A stretch of 64,000 bases of DNA from DASPSR01 sp035498715. GTDB taxonomy: Bacteria; Nitrospirota; UBA9217. A program made the translations under genes and the position numbers. Position 1 is the stretch's first letter; every line of letters begins with the position of its first letter. The notes below the pieces were generated by a model, which made no database searches, was not told where the DNA came from, and saw only the letters and a list, made by a program, of their open reading frames with translations. The stretch is from NCBI GenBank assembly GCA_035498715.1, contig DATJZV010000068.1:62001-126000 (forward strand), written 5' to 3'. This document shows positions 43,935 to 53,356 of the stretch, piece by piece.

Positions 43935-44681
43935 ATGATCAATATCGCAACTGCAAAAGACCGTCTTGTCCTCGCTCTGGACATCGACAACGATCAGGAA
44001 GCCCTCAAGATCGTTGCTGAACTTAAGGATCACGTGGGCATGTTCAAGGTCGGTCATCAACTATTCACAGCTTACGGCCCGGACATTGTCCGTAAAATCA
44101 CCGGCATGGGCGGCAGGGTATTCCTCGACCTTAAGTACCATGATATCCCGCACACCGTAGCCAAGGCCGCTGCCGAGGCCGTGAAACTTGGGGTCAGCAT
44201 CTTCAATGTCCACGCACTCGGCGGGTTCGACATGATGAAGGCGACCGCGGAATCCGCGCGAGAGACTGCTGAAAAACAAAGGTTGCCATTGCCTATCGTA
44301 CTTGCGGTCACGGTCCTTACTAGCATGGATGAGAAGAGCCTGCGCCGGGACCTGAAAATAACCCGCTCACTCCAACGGGAGGTGAGCCATCTGGCACGCC
44401 TTGCCCAGCGGGCCGGTTTGCAGGGAGTAGTGGCATCCCCGCAGGAGGTCAAGATGTTGCGTCGGTCGGTGCGCGGGAAATTTGTCATTCTTACCCCAGG
44501 GGTGCGGCCTGCGTGGGCAAGCAAGGACGATCAGAAGAGGATCATGACTCCAGCCGAGGCCGTTACAGCTGGAGCGGACTATCTCGTGGTCGGAAGGCCG
44601 GTGCTCAAGGCAGGAGATCGAAAGGCCGCCGTAAAAAATATTTTAGATGAAATTATCGCGTGTGCTTTGAAGATTTCATAA
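43935..44681 (+). CDS. pyrF: Orotidine 5'-phosphate decarboxylase
   Basis: 248 residues from ATG at 43935 (GTG at 43923 is an alternative; neither has a good ribosome binding site). The barrel carries RLVLALDIDN, the catalytic FLDLKYHDIPHTVA with its Asp-Lys-Asp charge network, and the phosphate-binding VGRPVLKAGD. It makes UMP from OMP. pyrE lies 137 bases downstream, so the last two steps of pyrimidine synthesis are adjacent though in reverse pathway order. Confidence 0.95.
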   Translation: MINIATAKDRLVLALDIDNDQEALKIVAELKDHVGMFKVGHQLFTAYGPDIVRKITGMGGRVFLDLKYHDIPHTVAKAAAEAVKLGVSIFNVHALGGFDMMKATAESARETAEKQRLPLPIVLAVTVLTSMDEKSLRRDLKITRSLQREVSHLARLAQRAGLQGVVASPQEVKMLRRSVRGKFVILTPGVRPAWASKDDQKRIMTPAEAVTAGADYLVVGRPVLKAGDRKAAVKNILDEIIACALKIS

Positions 44682-44818
44682 TCCACGCATTAAGATAAAT
44701 GCGAAATTGAAGTGCGGAGTGTGGAATTGCAAAAAATGCGAGATACACTTCCTGCTTCGCTATCCGTGTTACCCACGAAAATGATTGTCAAATAAAGCAT
44801 AAGGAGTAACAGCGAGTT

Positions 44819-45400
44819 ATGACATCCGAACAAGTATTAGACATCTACAAAAAAACCGGGGCGCTGCTCACTGGACACTTTCTTCTTTCGTCAGGCCTGC
44901 ACAGCGAGCAATATCTCCAGTCCGCGCTCGTGCTCCAGCAACCGGACATCGCGACCAAGCTTTGCCTGGCGCTCGCGGAGCATTTCAAGAATTCCGGCAT
45001 CGAGGTTGTCATTGCGCCTGCATTGGGCGGCGTATTCGTTTCCCATGAGACAGCACGGGCCCTCGGTGTACGCGCGCTTTTCGCCGAACGGGTGAGCGGA
45101 GAGCTTTCGCTACGGCGGGGGTTCGCGATTAAACCGGGAGAACGGGTGCTCGTGGTCGAGGATGTGATCACGACTGGAAAATCCACTAAAGAGACCATTG
45201 AAGTCGTGAGGAAGGCGGGCGGTGTGGTTATCGCTGCCGGCTCTCTGGTAGATCGCTCCGGCGGTAAGGCCGATCTCGGCGTGCCGTACAAATCTCTCGT
45301 GACCCTTGATGTTCCAACCTATACACCGGAGGCATGCCCTTTGTGCAAGGCAGGGAGCACACCGGTGAAGCCGGGAAGCAGGGGTTTGAAACAGATGTAG
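44819..45400 (+). CDS. pyrE: Orotate phosphoribosyltransferase
   Basis: 193 residues. The PRPP-binding motif is VLVVEDVITTGKST; HFLLSSGLHSEQYLQ is the orotate-site signature and IAPALGGVFVSHETARALG follows. It converts orotate to OMP, feeding PyrF. The C-terminus has two Cys in YTPEACPLCKAGSTP, a short knuckle found in some bacterial OPRTases. AAGGAGTAAC precedes ATG by about 10 bases. Confidence 0.95.
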   Translation: MTSEQVLDIYKKTGALLTGHFLLSSGLHSEQYLQSALVLQQPDIATKLCLALAEHFKNSGIEVVIAPALGGVFVSHETARALGVRALFAERVSGELSLRRGFAIKPGERVLVVEDVITTGKSTKETIEVVRKAGGVVIAAGSLVDRSGGKADLGVPYKSLVTLDVPTYTPEACPLCKAGSTPVKPGSRGLKQM

Positions 45401-45440
45401 CGTGGATAAGTGATATCCGCAGCGCAAAAGGAGAAATAAT

Positions 45441-46625
45441 TTGAGAAAAGCGGCGCTGTTATCAATTGTCTTCACAGCAATCGTATTGTCTACCAATACG
45501 GCTCGTGCAGCTGAAGCTCCGCCGGCTTCATCTGAACGGTTTGCTTTTATCACGAGTGAAGCAGATGACAGCCTCGCCATCATCGACCTGAAAACTGAGA
45601 AAATTATAAAAACTCTTCCTACGGGGAAAACACCGCATGCGCTCGTCTTCACAAAAACCGGTAAGGGCTATGTCAATAACAGAGGCAGCAGGGACCTTAC
45701 CGTGATCGACGGGAATTCTTTTAATATTATAAAAACCATTCCGCTGCCGGCATTTTCCTTTCAGTTGGCACTATCTCCCGACGGGAAAACCCTTGCTGTT
45801 GCATACAAAGACGCTCTCCAGATATCTCTCATTGATACGGTTACGGACACCATCATAAAAACCATTGAGATCGGGAAAGAACCCGGACGAATGAACAAAG
45901 GGGCCATGATGAAGCATCCGTACTGGTCTCGAGACGGGAAGTATCTATACGCCTCTGATAATGTCAATAATACAGCTGTAAAAATTAATATTACTTCCTT
46001 AACGGTTTCGGCAACGATCGCACTTCCCGGACCAAACCATTATTTCCATCCTTCAAAGGACGATAAGCTGCTCTTTGCTGTCAATGAAACAACAAAAGAA
46101 GGGACATCTGTGACGATCATTGATGTTGCTACTGACAGAATCGTAAAAGACGTTCCGCTCCTGCTTGAGCCGGGAGAACCGGGTCTGGGACATCACGGAG
46201 AGTTCAGCAGGGACGGGAAATTCTTCTTTGTGTGCAATGAAGGCGGCAGGACCGTAGCTGTGATAGATGTCACCAGGATGGAAATCGTCAAAACTATAGA
46301 GGCCGGCATGGGAGCGGGCCATCCTGTCATGACCAAGGACGGTAGATATCTGTTCATCATCCACCACAAGGACAATATCGTCAAGGTCATTGATGTTACG
46401 AAACAGGAAATTATTAAGACAATATCTGTTGGAACGGGGAAAAAACAGGCGCATGCCGCCTATATTACTCCCGACGGAAAACATCTTTATATGGTGAATG
46501 CAGAAGACAATGCAATGATGAAGATCGATGTTGCAAAGATGGAGGTCGTATCAAGTATCCCAGTCGGGAAAGCGGCAATGTATTTTGCGATCAAGGAAGG
46601 AAACGATTTTCCGTACACCGAATGA
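45441..46625 (+). CDS. Secreted YVTN-type beta-propeller protein
   Basis: 394 residues from TTG at 45441, with AAGGAGA upstream. A signal peptide (LLSIVFTAIVLSTNTARA) is followed by about seven to eight repeats of roughly 42 residues with the pattern SPDGKTLAVAYKD, IDTVTDTIIKTIEIGKEP. These form a beta-propeller like surface-layer YVTN proteins and cytochrome cd1-type propellers without haem. There is no CxxCH. It is likely periplasmic or surface-exposed and serves as a binding platform; its ligand is unknown. Confidence 0.88.
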   Translation: MRKAALLSIVFTAIVLSTNTARAAEAPPASSERFAFITSEADDSLAIIDLKTEKIIKTLPTGKTPHALVFTKTGKGYVNNRGSRDLTVIDGNSFNIIKTIPLPAFSFQLALSPDGKTLAVAYKDALQISLIDTVTDTIIKTIEIGKEPGRMNKGAMMKHPYWSRDGKYLYASDNVNNTAVKINITSLTVSATIALPGPNHYFHPSKDDKLLFAVNETTKEGTSVTIIDVATDRIVKDVPLLLEPGEPGLGHHGEFSRDGKFFFVCNEGGRTVAVIDVTRMEIVKTIEAGMGAGHPVMTKDGRYLFIIHHKDNIVKVIDVTKQEIIKTISVGTGKKQAHAAYITPDGKHLYMVNAEDNAMMKIDVAKMEVVSSIPVGKAAMYFAIKEGNDFPYTE

Positions 46626-46966
46626 TATTGACCCCGGGACAATGGGTTGAGGCGGCCCTATACGAGGGACTGCTTCCCGACGAAAAACGATTTTTCTTGT
46701 CTCTCCTCGATGATCCGTAACGGGGTTGGTTCTATCCAGACTACAGATATGACACCAGAAGTATAAATCTCTCTTTTTCCCCATTCGATTAGAACGCCTG
46801 AGCTCCCCACCAAAGTTATGCAAGCATTTTCTAAAAAATATTTTCAATGTTCCGGAGCATTTTTAGAATAAGACGGGGGAAATATGAATATTACCCGTAT
46901 GTTCCAATCAATCGTAACCAAGGTTTGATTTTTCCCTATAATGTAATGCAAAATTAAAATTAGTGT
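46626..46966. other. Intergenic 340 bases, nothing recognised
   Basis: No coding frame is supported on either strand. A CCCTATAATG word near 46934 lacks a -35 partner. The sigma-factor promoter starts at the end of this stretch. Confidence 0.5.
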
Positions 46967-46994
46967 TTGACGGGCTTTCGGATTTTGATATAAT
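46967..46994 (+). promoter_or_regulatory. Sigma factor gene promoter
   Basis: TTGACG (46967-46972), 16-base spacer, perfect TATAAT (46989-46994), 29 bases before ATG 47024. Confidence 0.7.
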
Positions 46995-47023
46995 TAAATA
47001 AGAAGGGATGAAAGGCAGGCAGT

Positions 47024-48382
47024 ATGGCTAAGATGGCATTATCAGAAGAAAAAAGCGGATATGCTGCAGGGGTACCCGAAGATGTACTAGAAGAACTCGC
47101 TGAAGACCTTTCCGAGGAAGAAGAGGAAGGAGAGCCGTCTCCTGTTGAGGTAGCAGAGGCTGCTGAAGAAGTCGTCGGCGGGGCCGATCTCGTTGATACC
47201 TATCTCAAGTCCGCTGGTCGTTACCCCATGCTCAAGATCGAAGAGGAACAGGAGTACGTACGCATACTCGAGGAGGGCAAAGCCGCGCTCAAGACCATTG
47301 CCTTGAGTTCGCCTCTTGCGATACCCAGGGTGCTGGTGCTGGGTGCAAACATCAAGCAGGGTCTGGTCAAGGCGCAGGACGTCCTACGCTTCCCCGGCGA
47401 GTGGAACGATTCGTACGAAGCTGCATTTATGCGTCTCTATAACAGGTTTAAGAGGCAAGTAGCGAGGCGGGACATGGAACGGGCGACGGCGACAATCAAT
47501 GCGATGAGCCTGTCATTCCGTGAAATTGAGAAGATGCTCAAGAAACTCCAGTTCATCGGAAAGCAAGTTGAGCGGGGTATCACTGCCGAGATGGAAAAGC
47601 TCGGATTAGACGCTGTGGCACTCCATGACATTGTCAGCCGCATCGACGAAGAGGAAGTCCGGGTAAAACAGGCCAAGGATGAACTAATCAAGGCGAACCT
47701 CAGACTTGTAGTTTCGATCGCCAAAAAGTACGTGAACCGGGGCTTGACGCTTCTTGACCTGATTCAGGAAGGCAATATCGGACTTATGAAGGCAGCCGAC
47801 CGTTATGAATCGGGCAAGGGGACAAAGTTCAGCACCTATTCCACATGGTGGATCCGGCAGAGGATAACCCGCGCAATCCTGGACCAAGCGCGGACCATAC
47901 GCCTGCCTGTGCACTTGATCGAGGAGAGCACCCGCATCAGCCGCATCTACACCAAATTCATGCGCGAGAAAGGGCGGGAACCCGCTCCCGAAGAGGTTGC
48001 GAAGGTCATGGGGCTGTCCGTAGTACGGGTGAACGAGATCCTTCGCGCTATCCAGGAGCCTGTGTCTCTAGAGACGCCGATACTTTCGGAAGAGAAAGAA
48101 CTCAAGGACGTGATCATCGACGAGAAATCAATCTCACCGTTCAAGACGCTCGAGAACAATGAAGCTTCCAGCCGTATCGAGGAAGTGCTCTCATCGCTCA
48201 CCGAGCGGGAAGAGAAGATAATCAGGATGCGGTTCGGTATCGGCGTCAGTGGCGAGCACACGCTCGAAGAGGTCGGCAAGTACTTCAATCTCACCCGGGA
48301 ACGGATCAGGCAGATCGAGATCAAGGCGCTTAAGAAATTGCGCCATCCCGCCAGAAGCAGGCAGCTGCGTGAATACGTTTAG
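47024..48382 (+). CDS. rpoD: RNA polymerase sigma-70 factor, primary (RpoD/RpoS-like)
   Basis: 452 residues. There is an acidic N-terminus (VLEELAEDLSEEEEEGE) in place of a full region 1.1; region 1.2 carries DLVDTYLKSAGRYPML; then a non-conserved segment of about 115 residues. Regions 2.1-2.4 contain NLRLVVSIAKKYVNRGL, LDLIQEGNIGLMKAADRY and FSTYSTWWIRQRITRAI; region 4.2 ends with TLEEVGKYFNLTRERIRQIE. It recognises -35/-10 promoters like those seen here. It could be the housekeeping sigma or a group 2 (stationary-phase) paralogue; the absence of region 1.1 and of the usual dnaG-rpoD neighbourhood leans to group 2. Confidence 0.85.
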   Translation: MAKMALSEEKSGYAAGVPEDVLEELAEDLSEEEEEGEPSPVEVAEAAEEVVGGADLVDTYLKSAGRYPMLKIEEEQEYVRILEEGKAALKTIALSSPLAIPRVLVLGANIKQGLVKAQDVLRFPGEWNDSYEAAFMRLYNRFKRQVARRDMERATATINAMSLSFREIEKMLKKLQFIGKQVERGITAEMEKLGLDAVALHDIVSRIDEEEVRVKQAKDELIKANLRLVVSIAKKYVNRGLTLLDLIQEGNIGLMKAADRYESGKGTKFSTYSTWWIRQRITRAILDQARTIRLPVHLIEESTRISRIYTKFMREKGREPAPEEVAKVMGLSVVRVNEILRAIQEPVSLETPILSEEKELKDVIIDEKSISPFKTLENNEASSRIEEVLSSLTEREEKIIRMRFGIGVSGEHTLEEVGKYFNLTRERIRQIEIKALKKLRHPARSRQLREYV

Positions 48383-48590
48383 TGCCTCGCAAGGGTTCTG
48401 TTTTCGAAATGATTAAGCCGTTTGACTCGCATGTATCAGGAAATGCGAACAGAGGATTCAGACGGATACCGACAAATCTATCCGAGTTTATCTGCAAAAA
48501 CATGCGTCCTCGACGTTTCAGCCTTCATCTTCCTCCGTAACTTCACATCGCGGGATCGTTCTTGAATCAGGCTTTTCTGGGGTAGGAAGG

Positions 48591-49037
48591 TCAGTCGTTC
48601 ATACTCGGGAGGAATTCTATGTCAGCAATAATGCGTACAGCTTCTGCCAGATAGGGTTCGTCGTACGCTGGATTGCTAACGTAGGCGGCCATGAGGGCGT
48701 GTGTCTTGTCGACTAGATACCATACGCGCCAGTGAGTCGGTTCTTCCTTTTCCTGGTACGTGTAATCCAGTGTCGCTATACCCATGTCTCCCCGGTCTTC
48801 TACTTTAACCGCCTCGCGCGGAAAAGGAATGTCCCGTTCCTCAAGGGTGTCTTCGAGGAGAATGCGTGCTGCTTCAGCAGGCGGGGTTTTTGTTTCATCC
48901 CGCTCTATGAATGAAAGCTGTACCATTCCCGGCCAGCCTTCTTTCTCCAATAATACAAATCCCATTTCCTCCCGCTCATTCCACCCATCCGGGAGAAAAA
49001 GGTTTATCCACCGCTCGTACGTTACTTTTTTGCCCAT
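48591..49037 (-). CDS. Unassigned small protein (DUF1795-like fold guess)
   Basis: 148 residues from ATG at 49037; TTG at 49046 is in frame but lies inside the promoter. It begins VTYERWINLFLPDGWNEREEMGFVLL, suggesting the PsbP/DUF1795-type alpha-beta domain that often starts with 'lPdgW'. It continues LDYTYQEKEEPTHWRVWYLVDKTHALMAAYVS, with a final helix. No signal peptide. Function unknown; homology is my guess from pattern only. It stands alone after the sigma gene, convergent with it. Confidence 0.65.
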   Translation of the reverse strand: MGKKVTYERWINLFLPDGWNEREEMGFVLLEKEGWPGMVQLSFIERDETKTPPAEAARILLEDTLEERDIPFPREAVKVEDRGDMGIATLDYTYQEKEEPTHWRVWYLVDKTHALMAAYVSNPAYDEPYLAEAVRIIADIEFLPSMND

Positions 49038-49048
49038 GATTATCAAAC

Positions 49049-49077
49049 ATTGTATCGGAGGGGTTTGGGGCAGTCAA
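49049..49077 (-). promoter_or_regulatory. Promoter close to the start of the 49037 gene
   Basis: On the minus strand TTGACT (49077-49072), 17-base spacer, TACAAT (49054-49049), 11 bases before ATG. The transcript would have a leader of about 4 bases and no ribosome binding site. Confidence 0.6.
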
Positions 49078-49109
49078 ATGAGTTTCGCAAATAGGGGGTT
49101 AAGAACTGT

Positions 49110-49637
49110 TTATATGTACAGCAACGATTTGAGTTTATTCACAATGGCTTTGGCGCCCGCCTCGGGCGGGTTCTGGCCATCCAAAGTGACTTCCGGATGC
49201 AAGGGAGGCTCATAGGACGATTGGACACCGGGGACGGTCGTAGCCGTGCCTGACATTGCTCGTTCATAAATCCCTTTTGGGTCGCGCTTCATGCAGATTT
49301 CCAGCGGGCAGTCAACATACACCTCTACAAATCTTCGTATGACCGAACGGGCATGGTCACGATAACCCCGCTGGTTCGCAGTTGCATCGAAGATCACGTT
49401 CATGCCACTCTTCGTAATCAGTTCCCCGATCAAGACAATGGCCCGGTAGAACTGCTCCCGCTCTTTATCGCTGTAGGTCGGTTCGGGCGTCAGGATCCTT
49501 CTCATCTTATCCGATTCGAGTACCACCACGGGTACTTCCAGAGCGTCCAGTTTATTCATCAGTTCCTGGGTGATGGAGCTTTTACCCGATGCCGGAAGCC
49601 CGGTTATCCACACAGCAAAGCCTTGCGTAGGGCTCAT
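49110..49637 (-). CDS. Adenylylsulfate kinase-like P-loop kinase
   Basis: 175 residues from ATG at 49637, overlapping the previous stop (ATGA). The P-loop is ITGLPASGKSSIT, followed by VVLESDKMRRIL, FDATANQRGYRDHARS and VDCPLEICMKRDPKGIYERA, all as in CysC; the lid region SSYEPPLHPEVTLDG matches too. CysC phosphorylates APS to PAPS. No other sulfate-assimilation gene is near, and the coupling to an aminoglycoside-phosphotransferase-like gene suggests a different small-molecule role, as in genomes where both domains occur as one polypeptide. Confidence 0.82.
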   Translation of the reverse strand: MSPTQGFAVWITGLPASGKSSITQELMNKLDALEVPVVVLESDKMRRILTPEPTYSDKEREQFYRAIVLIGELITKSGMNVIFDATANQRGYRDHARSVIRRFVEVYVDCPLEICMKRDPKGIYERAMSGTATTVPGVQSSYEPPLHPEVTLDGQNPPEAGAKAIVNKLKSLLYI

Positions 49638-50719
49638 GTAAGATACCTGTTCACGTCCGTGGGAACAAACCGCTCCACTGCGAGGACGTTCTGGATGAAT
49701 GTAAAAATAGTTTTCCGCACTTCCGCCGGGAGGCGGGGGTACCAAACCGGGCTCGCGATCACCAGCCCCCGCCAGGCATAGAATGGGGCGACAACTTCAA
49801 GTATCTCCCGGTCATCGGTCTTCGCAAGATAGTTCTCCCAGAACAGCGCGAACATCTTTTCGAAAGCGCCTTCTAACTTCCCGGAGCGCAATAGCGAAGA
49901 GAACAGATAGTTGATGCTCAGACAGGTCGTATCGTCGGCCGGCTCTCCCCATTCCCCGCGGGAGCGGTCGAGGAGCGTAAAGTCCATGTTTTCCCGGAAC
50001 AGGATGTTCCAGGGATGGAAGTCCCCATGCACCCGGCAAAGACGGTGCGAAAAATCTTTTATGCGCCAGCGCCATTCGACGCATGCCAGCTCTATCTTCT
50101 TGAGAAGCGCCGAATTAATGAACTCGAATGTCTTCGGGTAATTGTCGGTCAGTCCCATGATGCACTCGCCATGGCCCAAAAGATCGCGGATTCGCCGAGT
50201 GTAGAGACCTGGCGAGTCGAGTTTCATAGAGTGAACCTCGACAAGGTATTCCGAAAGGGCAATGGTCCTCTGGAAATCCTCTGGTCTGGCGCTGCCGGTT
50301 TTCCTGATCCGGTCGAGATCTTTGAAATAACCCCGTCCAGTTACGAATTCAGTGAGCAGAAAGAACTCCTTTGCCTTGCCGGTAGAGATAATCGTCCCGG
50401 AATCCAGAAAGGCCCCGCTGTCAAGAGAGCGCACATGGCGTGGGAGGTTGTTGAACGCCGAGTGTTCCCACAGGATGGCCTGAGCGCGGTCCGAGAAGTG
50501 GTCATGTCCGTACGAGGACGGCGCCATGGTCTCGAGCACGACTTTCTTCCTCTCCCCCGAAACCTCGTATTCCAGGAACAGCGGAGAGCCGTACCCGTAG
50601 GCCTTGAGATCTTCGCTCGATTCCTCCTTTCCTTCTTCGGTCATGGAAATCACGCGCACGGGTTTGGCATGAAGCGATGTGAGATATTCGGTGACAGCCT
50701 GCAAGGTTATCTGGGGCAT
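49634..50719 (-). CDS. Aminoglycoside phosphotransferase (APH)-family kinase-like protein
   Basis: 361 residues. The catalytic loop is VHGDFHPWNILF, the Brenner-type motif; the following metal site reads FTLLDRSRGEWGEPADD, in place of the usual IDFE, which still offers Asp. The N-lobe is divergent (LFLEYEVSGERKKVVLETM). It probably phosphorylates an unknown small molecule; antibiotic resistance should not be assumed. AAAGGTAGCC precedes the ATG. It is translationally coupled to the CysC-like kinase. Confidence 0.82.
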   Translation of the reverse strand: MPQITLQAVTEYLTSLHAKPVRVISMTEEGKEESSEDLKAYGYGSPLFLEYEVSGERKKVVLETMAPSSYGHDHFSDRAQAILWEHSAFNNLPRHVRSLDSGAFLDSGTIISTGKAKEFFLLTEFVTGRGYFKDLDRIRKTGSARPEDFQRTIALSEYLVEVHSMKLDSPGLYTRRIRDLLGHGECIMGLTDNYPKTFEFINSALLKKIELACVEWRWRIKDFSHRLCRVHGDFHPWNILFRENMDFTLLDRSRGEWGEPADDTTCLSINYLFSSLLRSGKLEGAFEKMFALFWENYLAKTDDREILEVVAPFYAWRGLVIASPVWYPRLPAEVRKTIFTFIQNVLAVERFVPTDVNRYLT

Positions 50720-50953
50720 GGCTACCTTTCTCGAGGCAGGACGGCGGATTCCTGCTCAATGATCGAACTATGATTAGTTATTATTGTATCATTTTTTCGA
50801 GAAGAGAGTTACGAACCGCTGCTCTGGAATATGGTTCGTTACAAAGGTATTGCAGGCAGGGGAGCAGGAGTGAAGAAGGAACTGTTCTCGCGGGAGTTTT
50901 GTAAGCTGATACACATCGTGTATCCCTGAACGTTGGACAATGAACTTCCGCTA

Positions 50954-51952
50954 TTAATCCGCTCCTACGCGTTTCAGACGGGGGCTATTGATCGGGAGCG
51001 GCTCGCCCGGGTTAAATATCTCGCTGCCGTACCGTATGAGCCGGGTCTGGCCGGGGACCCGCTTGCCGTAGGTAATGATGAGACGGCCTATCGTCTGTTT
51101 GATCTCCTGCGATGGGGTCCCGCTCAGCAGGGCCACCGGACCGGGAAAATTGTGAGGCATGAACAGATGATAGCCCTTGAGAGCAAGCGACATGATCATC
51201 TGGTTCTCACGGTTGTCACGGCCAAGGACGATCTTGATGCCTGCGTCGATCCGGTAGTGGCGGCCTACGGTGAGCAGCCTGATGTCGCTGGAGAGAACGG
51301 TTTGTTTGTCCTTGAACAGGTCGCGAAGCTTGTCTGAAAAGTTTTTGTCCGTGAGCAGACAGCCGCCGGCTGGTGTAGAGTATCCCTGGATCCCATACCG
51401 TTCTGCGAGCCTCAGTTGGACGTTCCTCGACCGTCCGCTGACGCCGAGGAGCCTTTCTCGGTCGATCAGGCCGTCCTGTTCAGCTTTGGTCGGAGAAAGG
51501 AGTTTGGCCGAAAGGGGTCGGAGGACCATGCCTTTCAGGTCCGCATCGCGCTCGATGATGTGCAGTGTGTCGCGGCGCTGTGACATGGGTCGCTGGCCGA
51601 GTACCTCGCCTGTTATAACGAATGGCGCCTTCACTTCTTCCATGACGGTTTTGGCCTTTTTCAGCATGAAGATTTTGCAGTCGATACAGGGGTTTACGTT
51701 CTTTCCATACCCATGGGCGGGGTTGCGAACGAGGTCGACGTACTCCTGCCCCATGTCCACGACGCGGAGGTCGAGGCCGATGGCCTTTGAGACCCGCGCC
51801 GCATGCGTATCGTGCTCATTCCCGTAGCTCTTCGAAAAGGCCGAAGTGAAATAGAGCCCCGTGATATTGTAGCCCTGTTCCATAACGAGCCTGGCCGCCA
51901 GAATACTATCCAGTCCGCCAGAGATAAGCGCAACAGCTTTCCTGTCCACCAA
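50954..51952 (-). CDS. PP-loop ATPase, tRNA thiolation (ThiI/MnmA)-like
   Basis: 332 residues. The PP-loop is ALISGGLDSILAARL. A CxxC pair (NPCIDCKIFMLKKA) and the downstream TGEVLGQRPMSQR and STPAGGCLLTDKNFSDKLRDLF segments define a family often annotated as tRNA 4-thiouridine or 2-thiouridine synthase in anaerobes. The C-terminal 110 residues are a separate domain beginning DIRLLTVGRHYR. It likely adenylates a tRNA base for sulfur transfer. The start is TTG at 51952 or GTG at 51949, behind a G-rich ribosome binding site. Confidence 0.82.
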   Translation of the reverse strand: MVDRKAVALISGGLDSILAARLVMEQGYNITGLYFTSAFSKSYGNEHDTHAARVSKAIGLDLRVVDMGQEYVDLVRNPAHGYGKNVNPCIDCKIFMLKKAKTVMEEVKAPFVITGEVLGQRPMSQRRDTLHIIERDADLKGMVLRPLSAKLLSPTKAEQDGLIDRERLLGVSGRSRNVQLRLAERYGIQGYSTPAGGCLLTDKNFSDKLRDLFKDKQTVLSSDIRLLTVGRHYRIDAGIKIVLGRDNRENQMIMSLALKGYHLFMPHNFPGPVALLSGTPSQEIKQTIGRLIITYGKRVPGQTRLIRYGSEIFNPGEPLPINSPRLKRVGAD

Positions 51953-52105
51953 TGCCCCCCCACCCGAAAATCAACGTCGTATTATAAATCTCTGTGTGTT
52001 GCTTTAGCAATAGAGAATAGAGTTAAATATATTTTTTTTAACTAAGTCAAATTGCCAATAAATTGTGTAAAATAGTTACAGGACAATGAGCAGAGGAGGA
52101 GGATT

Positions 52106-52636
52106 ATGGCTAAGTGGATAATAGATTCAGATCACTCCTGTGCAGCGTTTGCTATCAGACATATGGCGCTTGCGCATGTACGTGGTCAGTTCAGCAATTT
52201 GAAAGGCGTGATCCATTTTGATGCTTCCGACAGGCCAAGGACATTCGTGGAGATTGAAATTGACGTTGCAAGCGTGAATACAGGAATAAAGAAACGAGAC
52301 GAGCATCTTCTGACCGGCGATTTTTTCGATCAGGCTAAATACCCCACGATTACGTTCAAAAGCACAAAGGTAGATTTCTTCAACAGCAACCGCTGCAGGG
52401 TGAGCGGCAATTTGACGATGCATGGCACGACGCGGCAGGTCACGATCGAGGGTGAATGTGCCGGGCCGCGAAAGAATCCCTATGGCGATGAAACTACGAT
52501 AGGTTTTTCAGGCTCGACGATAGTGAATCGAGAGGATTTCGGTATCATGTGGGGGAGCGAGCCGATGGAAGGCGGCGGGCTAGTTGCTGGAAAAGAGGTC
52601 AATATCTTTCTCGATGTGGAGGCGGATCTTGCTTAA
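52106..52636 (+). CDS. YceI family protein
   Basis: 176 residues, a lipocalin-like barrel. Family patterns are DSDHSCAAFAIRHMALAHVRGQF at the start, KRDEHLLTGDFFDQAKYPTI and GNLTMHGTTRQVTIEGE. The family binds polyisoprenoids or similar lipids. No signal peptide, so it is cytoplasmic, unlike E. coli YceI. The ribosome binding site AGGAGGAGGATT is strong. The next gene follows at 100 bases. Confidence 0.93.
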   Translation: MAKWIIDSDHSCAAFAIRHMALAHVRGQFSNLKGVIHFDASDRPRTFVEIEIDVASVNTGIKKRDEHLLTGDFFDQAKYPTITFKSTKVDFFNSNRCRVSGNLTMHGTTRQVTIEGECAGPRKNPYGDETTIGFSGSTIVNREDFGIMWGSEPMEGGGLVAGKEVNIFLDVEADLA

Positions 52637-52735
52637 TGACTGTATTGTTTGACTGGGAAGGATGATCCATTCTACCGTGCTTCTGGATGGGGGACTACGG
52701 TTATACACCTTCACTTTTTTTGAAAGAAAAATACA

Positions 52736-53281
52736 ATGAGGCAATCCAAAAAAGAAATTCTCGATGTGGGAATTATTGTGAACCTGCTGCAGACCTGCCA
52801 TGTAGGCAGATTGGGGACCATCACCTCAGCCGGATATCCTATGGTAAAGCCGCTCAATTTCGTGTACAGCGATGGGAATATCTATTTCCACACCGCGCTG
52901 AAGGGAGAAAAGATCGATGACATCAGGCGTGATAACCGTGTTTGTTTCGAGGTTGATATGCCCATTGCCCTGGTCAAGAGTGATGGAAGCCCCTGCAGGG
53001 CCGAATATCTCTATCGCAGCGTAATCATGCTGGGACGTGCGCATATCGTTGAAGCGGAATCAGAAAGGATGCATGCATTGAAGTCTCTTATGGAAAAGTA
53101 TCAGCCCGAGGGAGGCTATGGCGAATTCGTTGAGGAAAAACTGAAGATAACCGGCATCGTCAGAATTGATATCGAAGAAATGACAGGGAAGGAAGACCTC
53201 GGACAAGAGAAGTTACGCGAGGCCGCGCTTGATGCATTGGAAAGCAAAGCATATCTGCCCGTGATCCTGAGAAGGATTTGA
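52736..53281 (+). CDS. Pyridoxamine 5'-phosphate oxidase-like flavoprotein (NimA-type)
   Basis: 181 residues. It has the split-barrel flavin-binding pattern: LLQTCHVGRLGTITSAGYPMVKPLNFVY, then IYFHTALKGEKIDDIRRDNRVCFEVD, as in nitroimidazole-resistance-like proteins. It probably binds FMN or another flavin and reduces a small substrate. There is no typical PNPOx C-terminal substrate motif. The start ATG is preceded by GAAAGAAAAATACA, a weak site. Confidence 0.87.
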   Translation: MRQSKKEILDVGIIVNLLQTCHVGRLGTITSAGYPMVKPLNFVYSDGNIYFHTALKGEKIDDIRRDNRVCFEVDMPIALVKSDGSPCRAEYLYRSVIMLGRAHIVEAESERMHALKSLMEKYQPEGGYGEFVEEKLKITGIVRIDIEEMTGKEDLGQEKLREAALDALESKAYLPVILRRI

Positions 53282-53356
53282 ACTCGGATGGCGGTAACCA
53301 GCGAAGACGATCGTGCCGATCTTCTCTCCCCGCGAGAGAGATGGCAGTTGGGGGCA

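Noticed and set aside
49110..49745. Longer CysC-like protein starting at 49745
   Set aside because: The extra 36 residues overlap the APH-like gene and carry no family pattern; ATG at 49637 with an ATGA overlap is the natural start.
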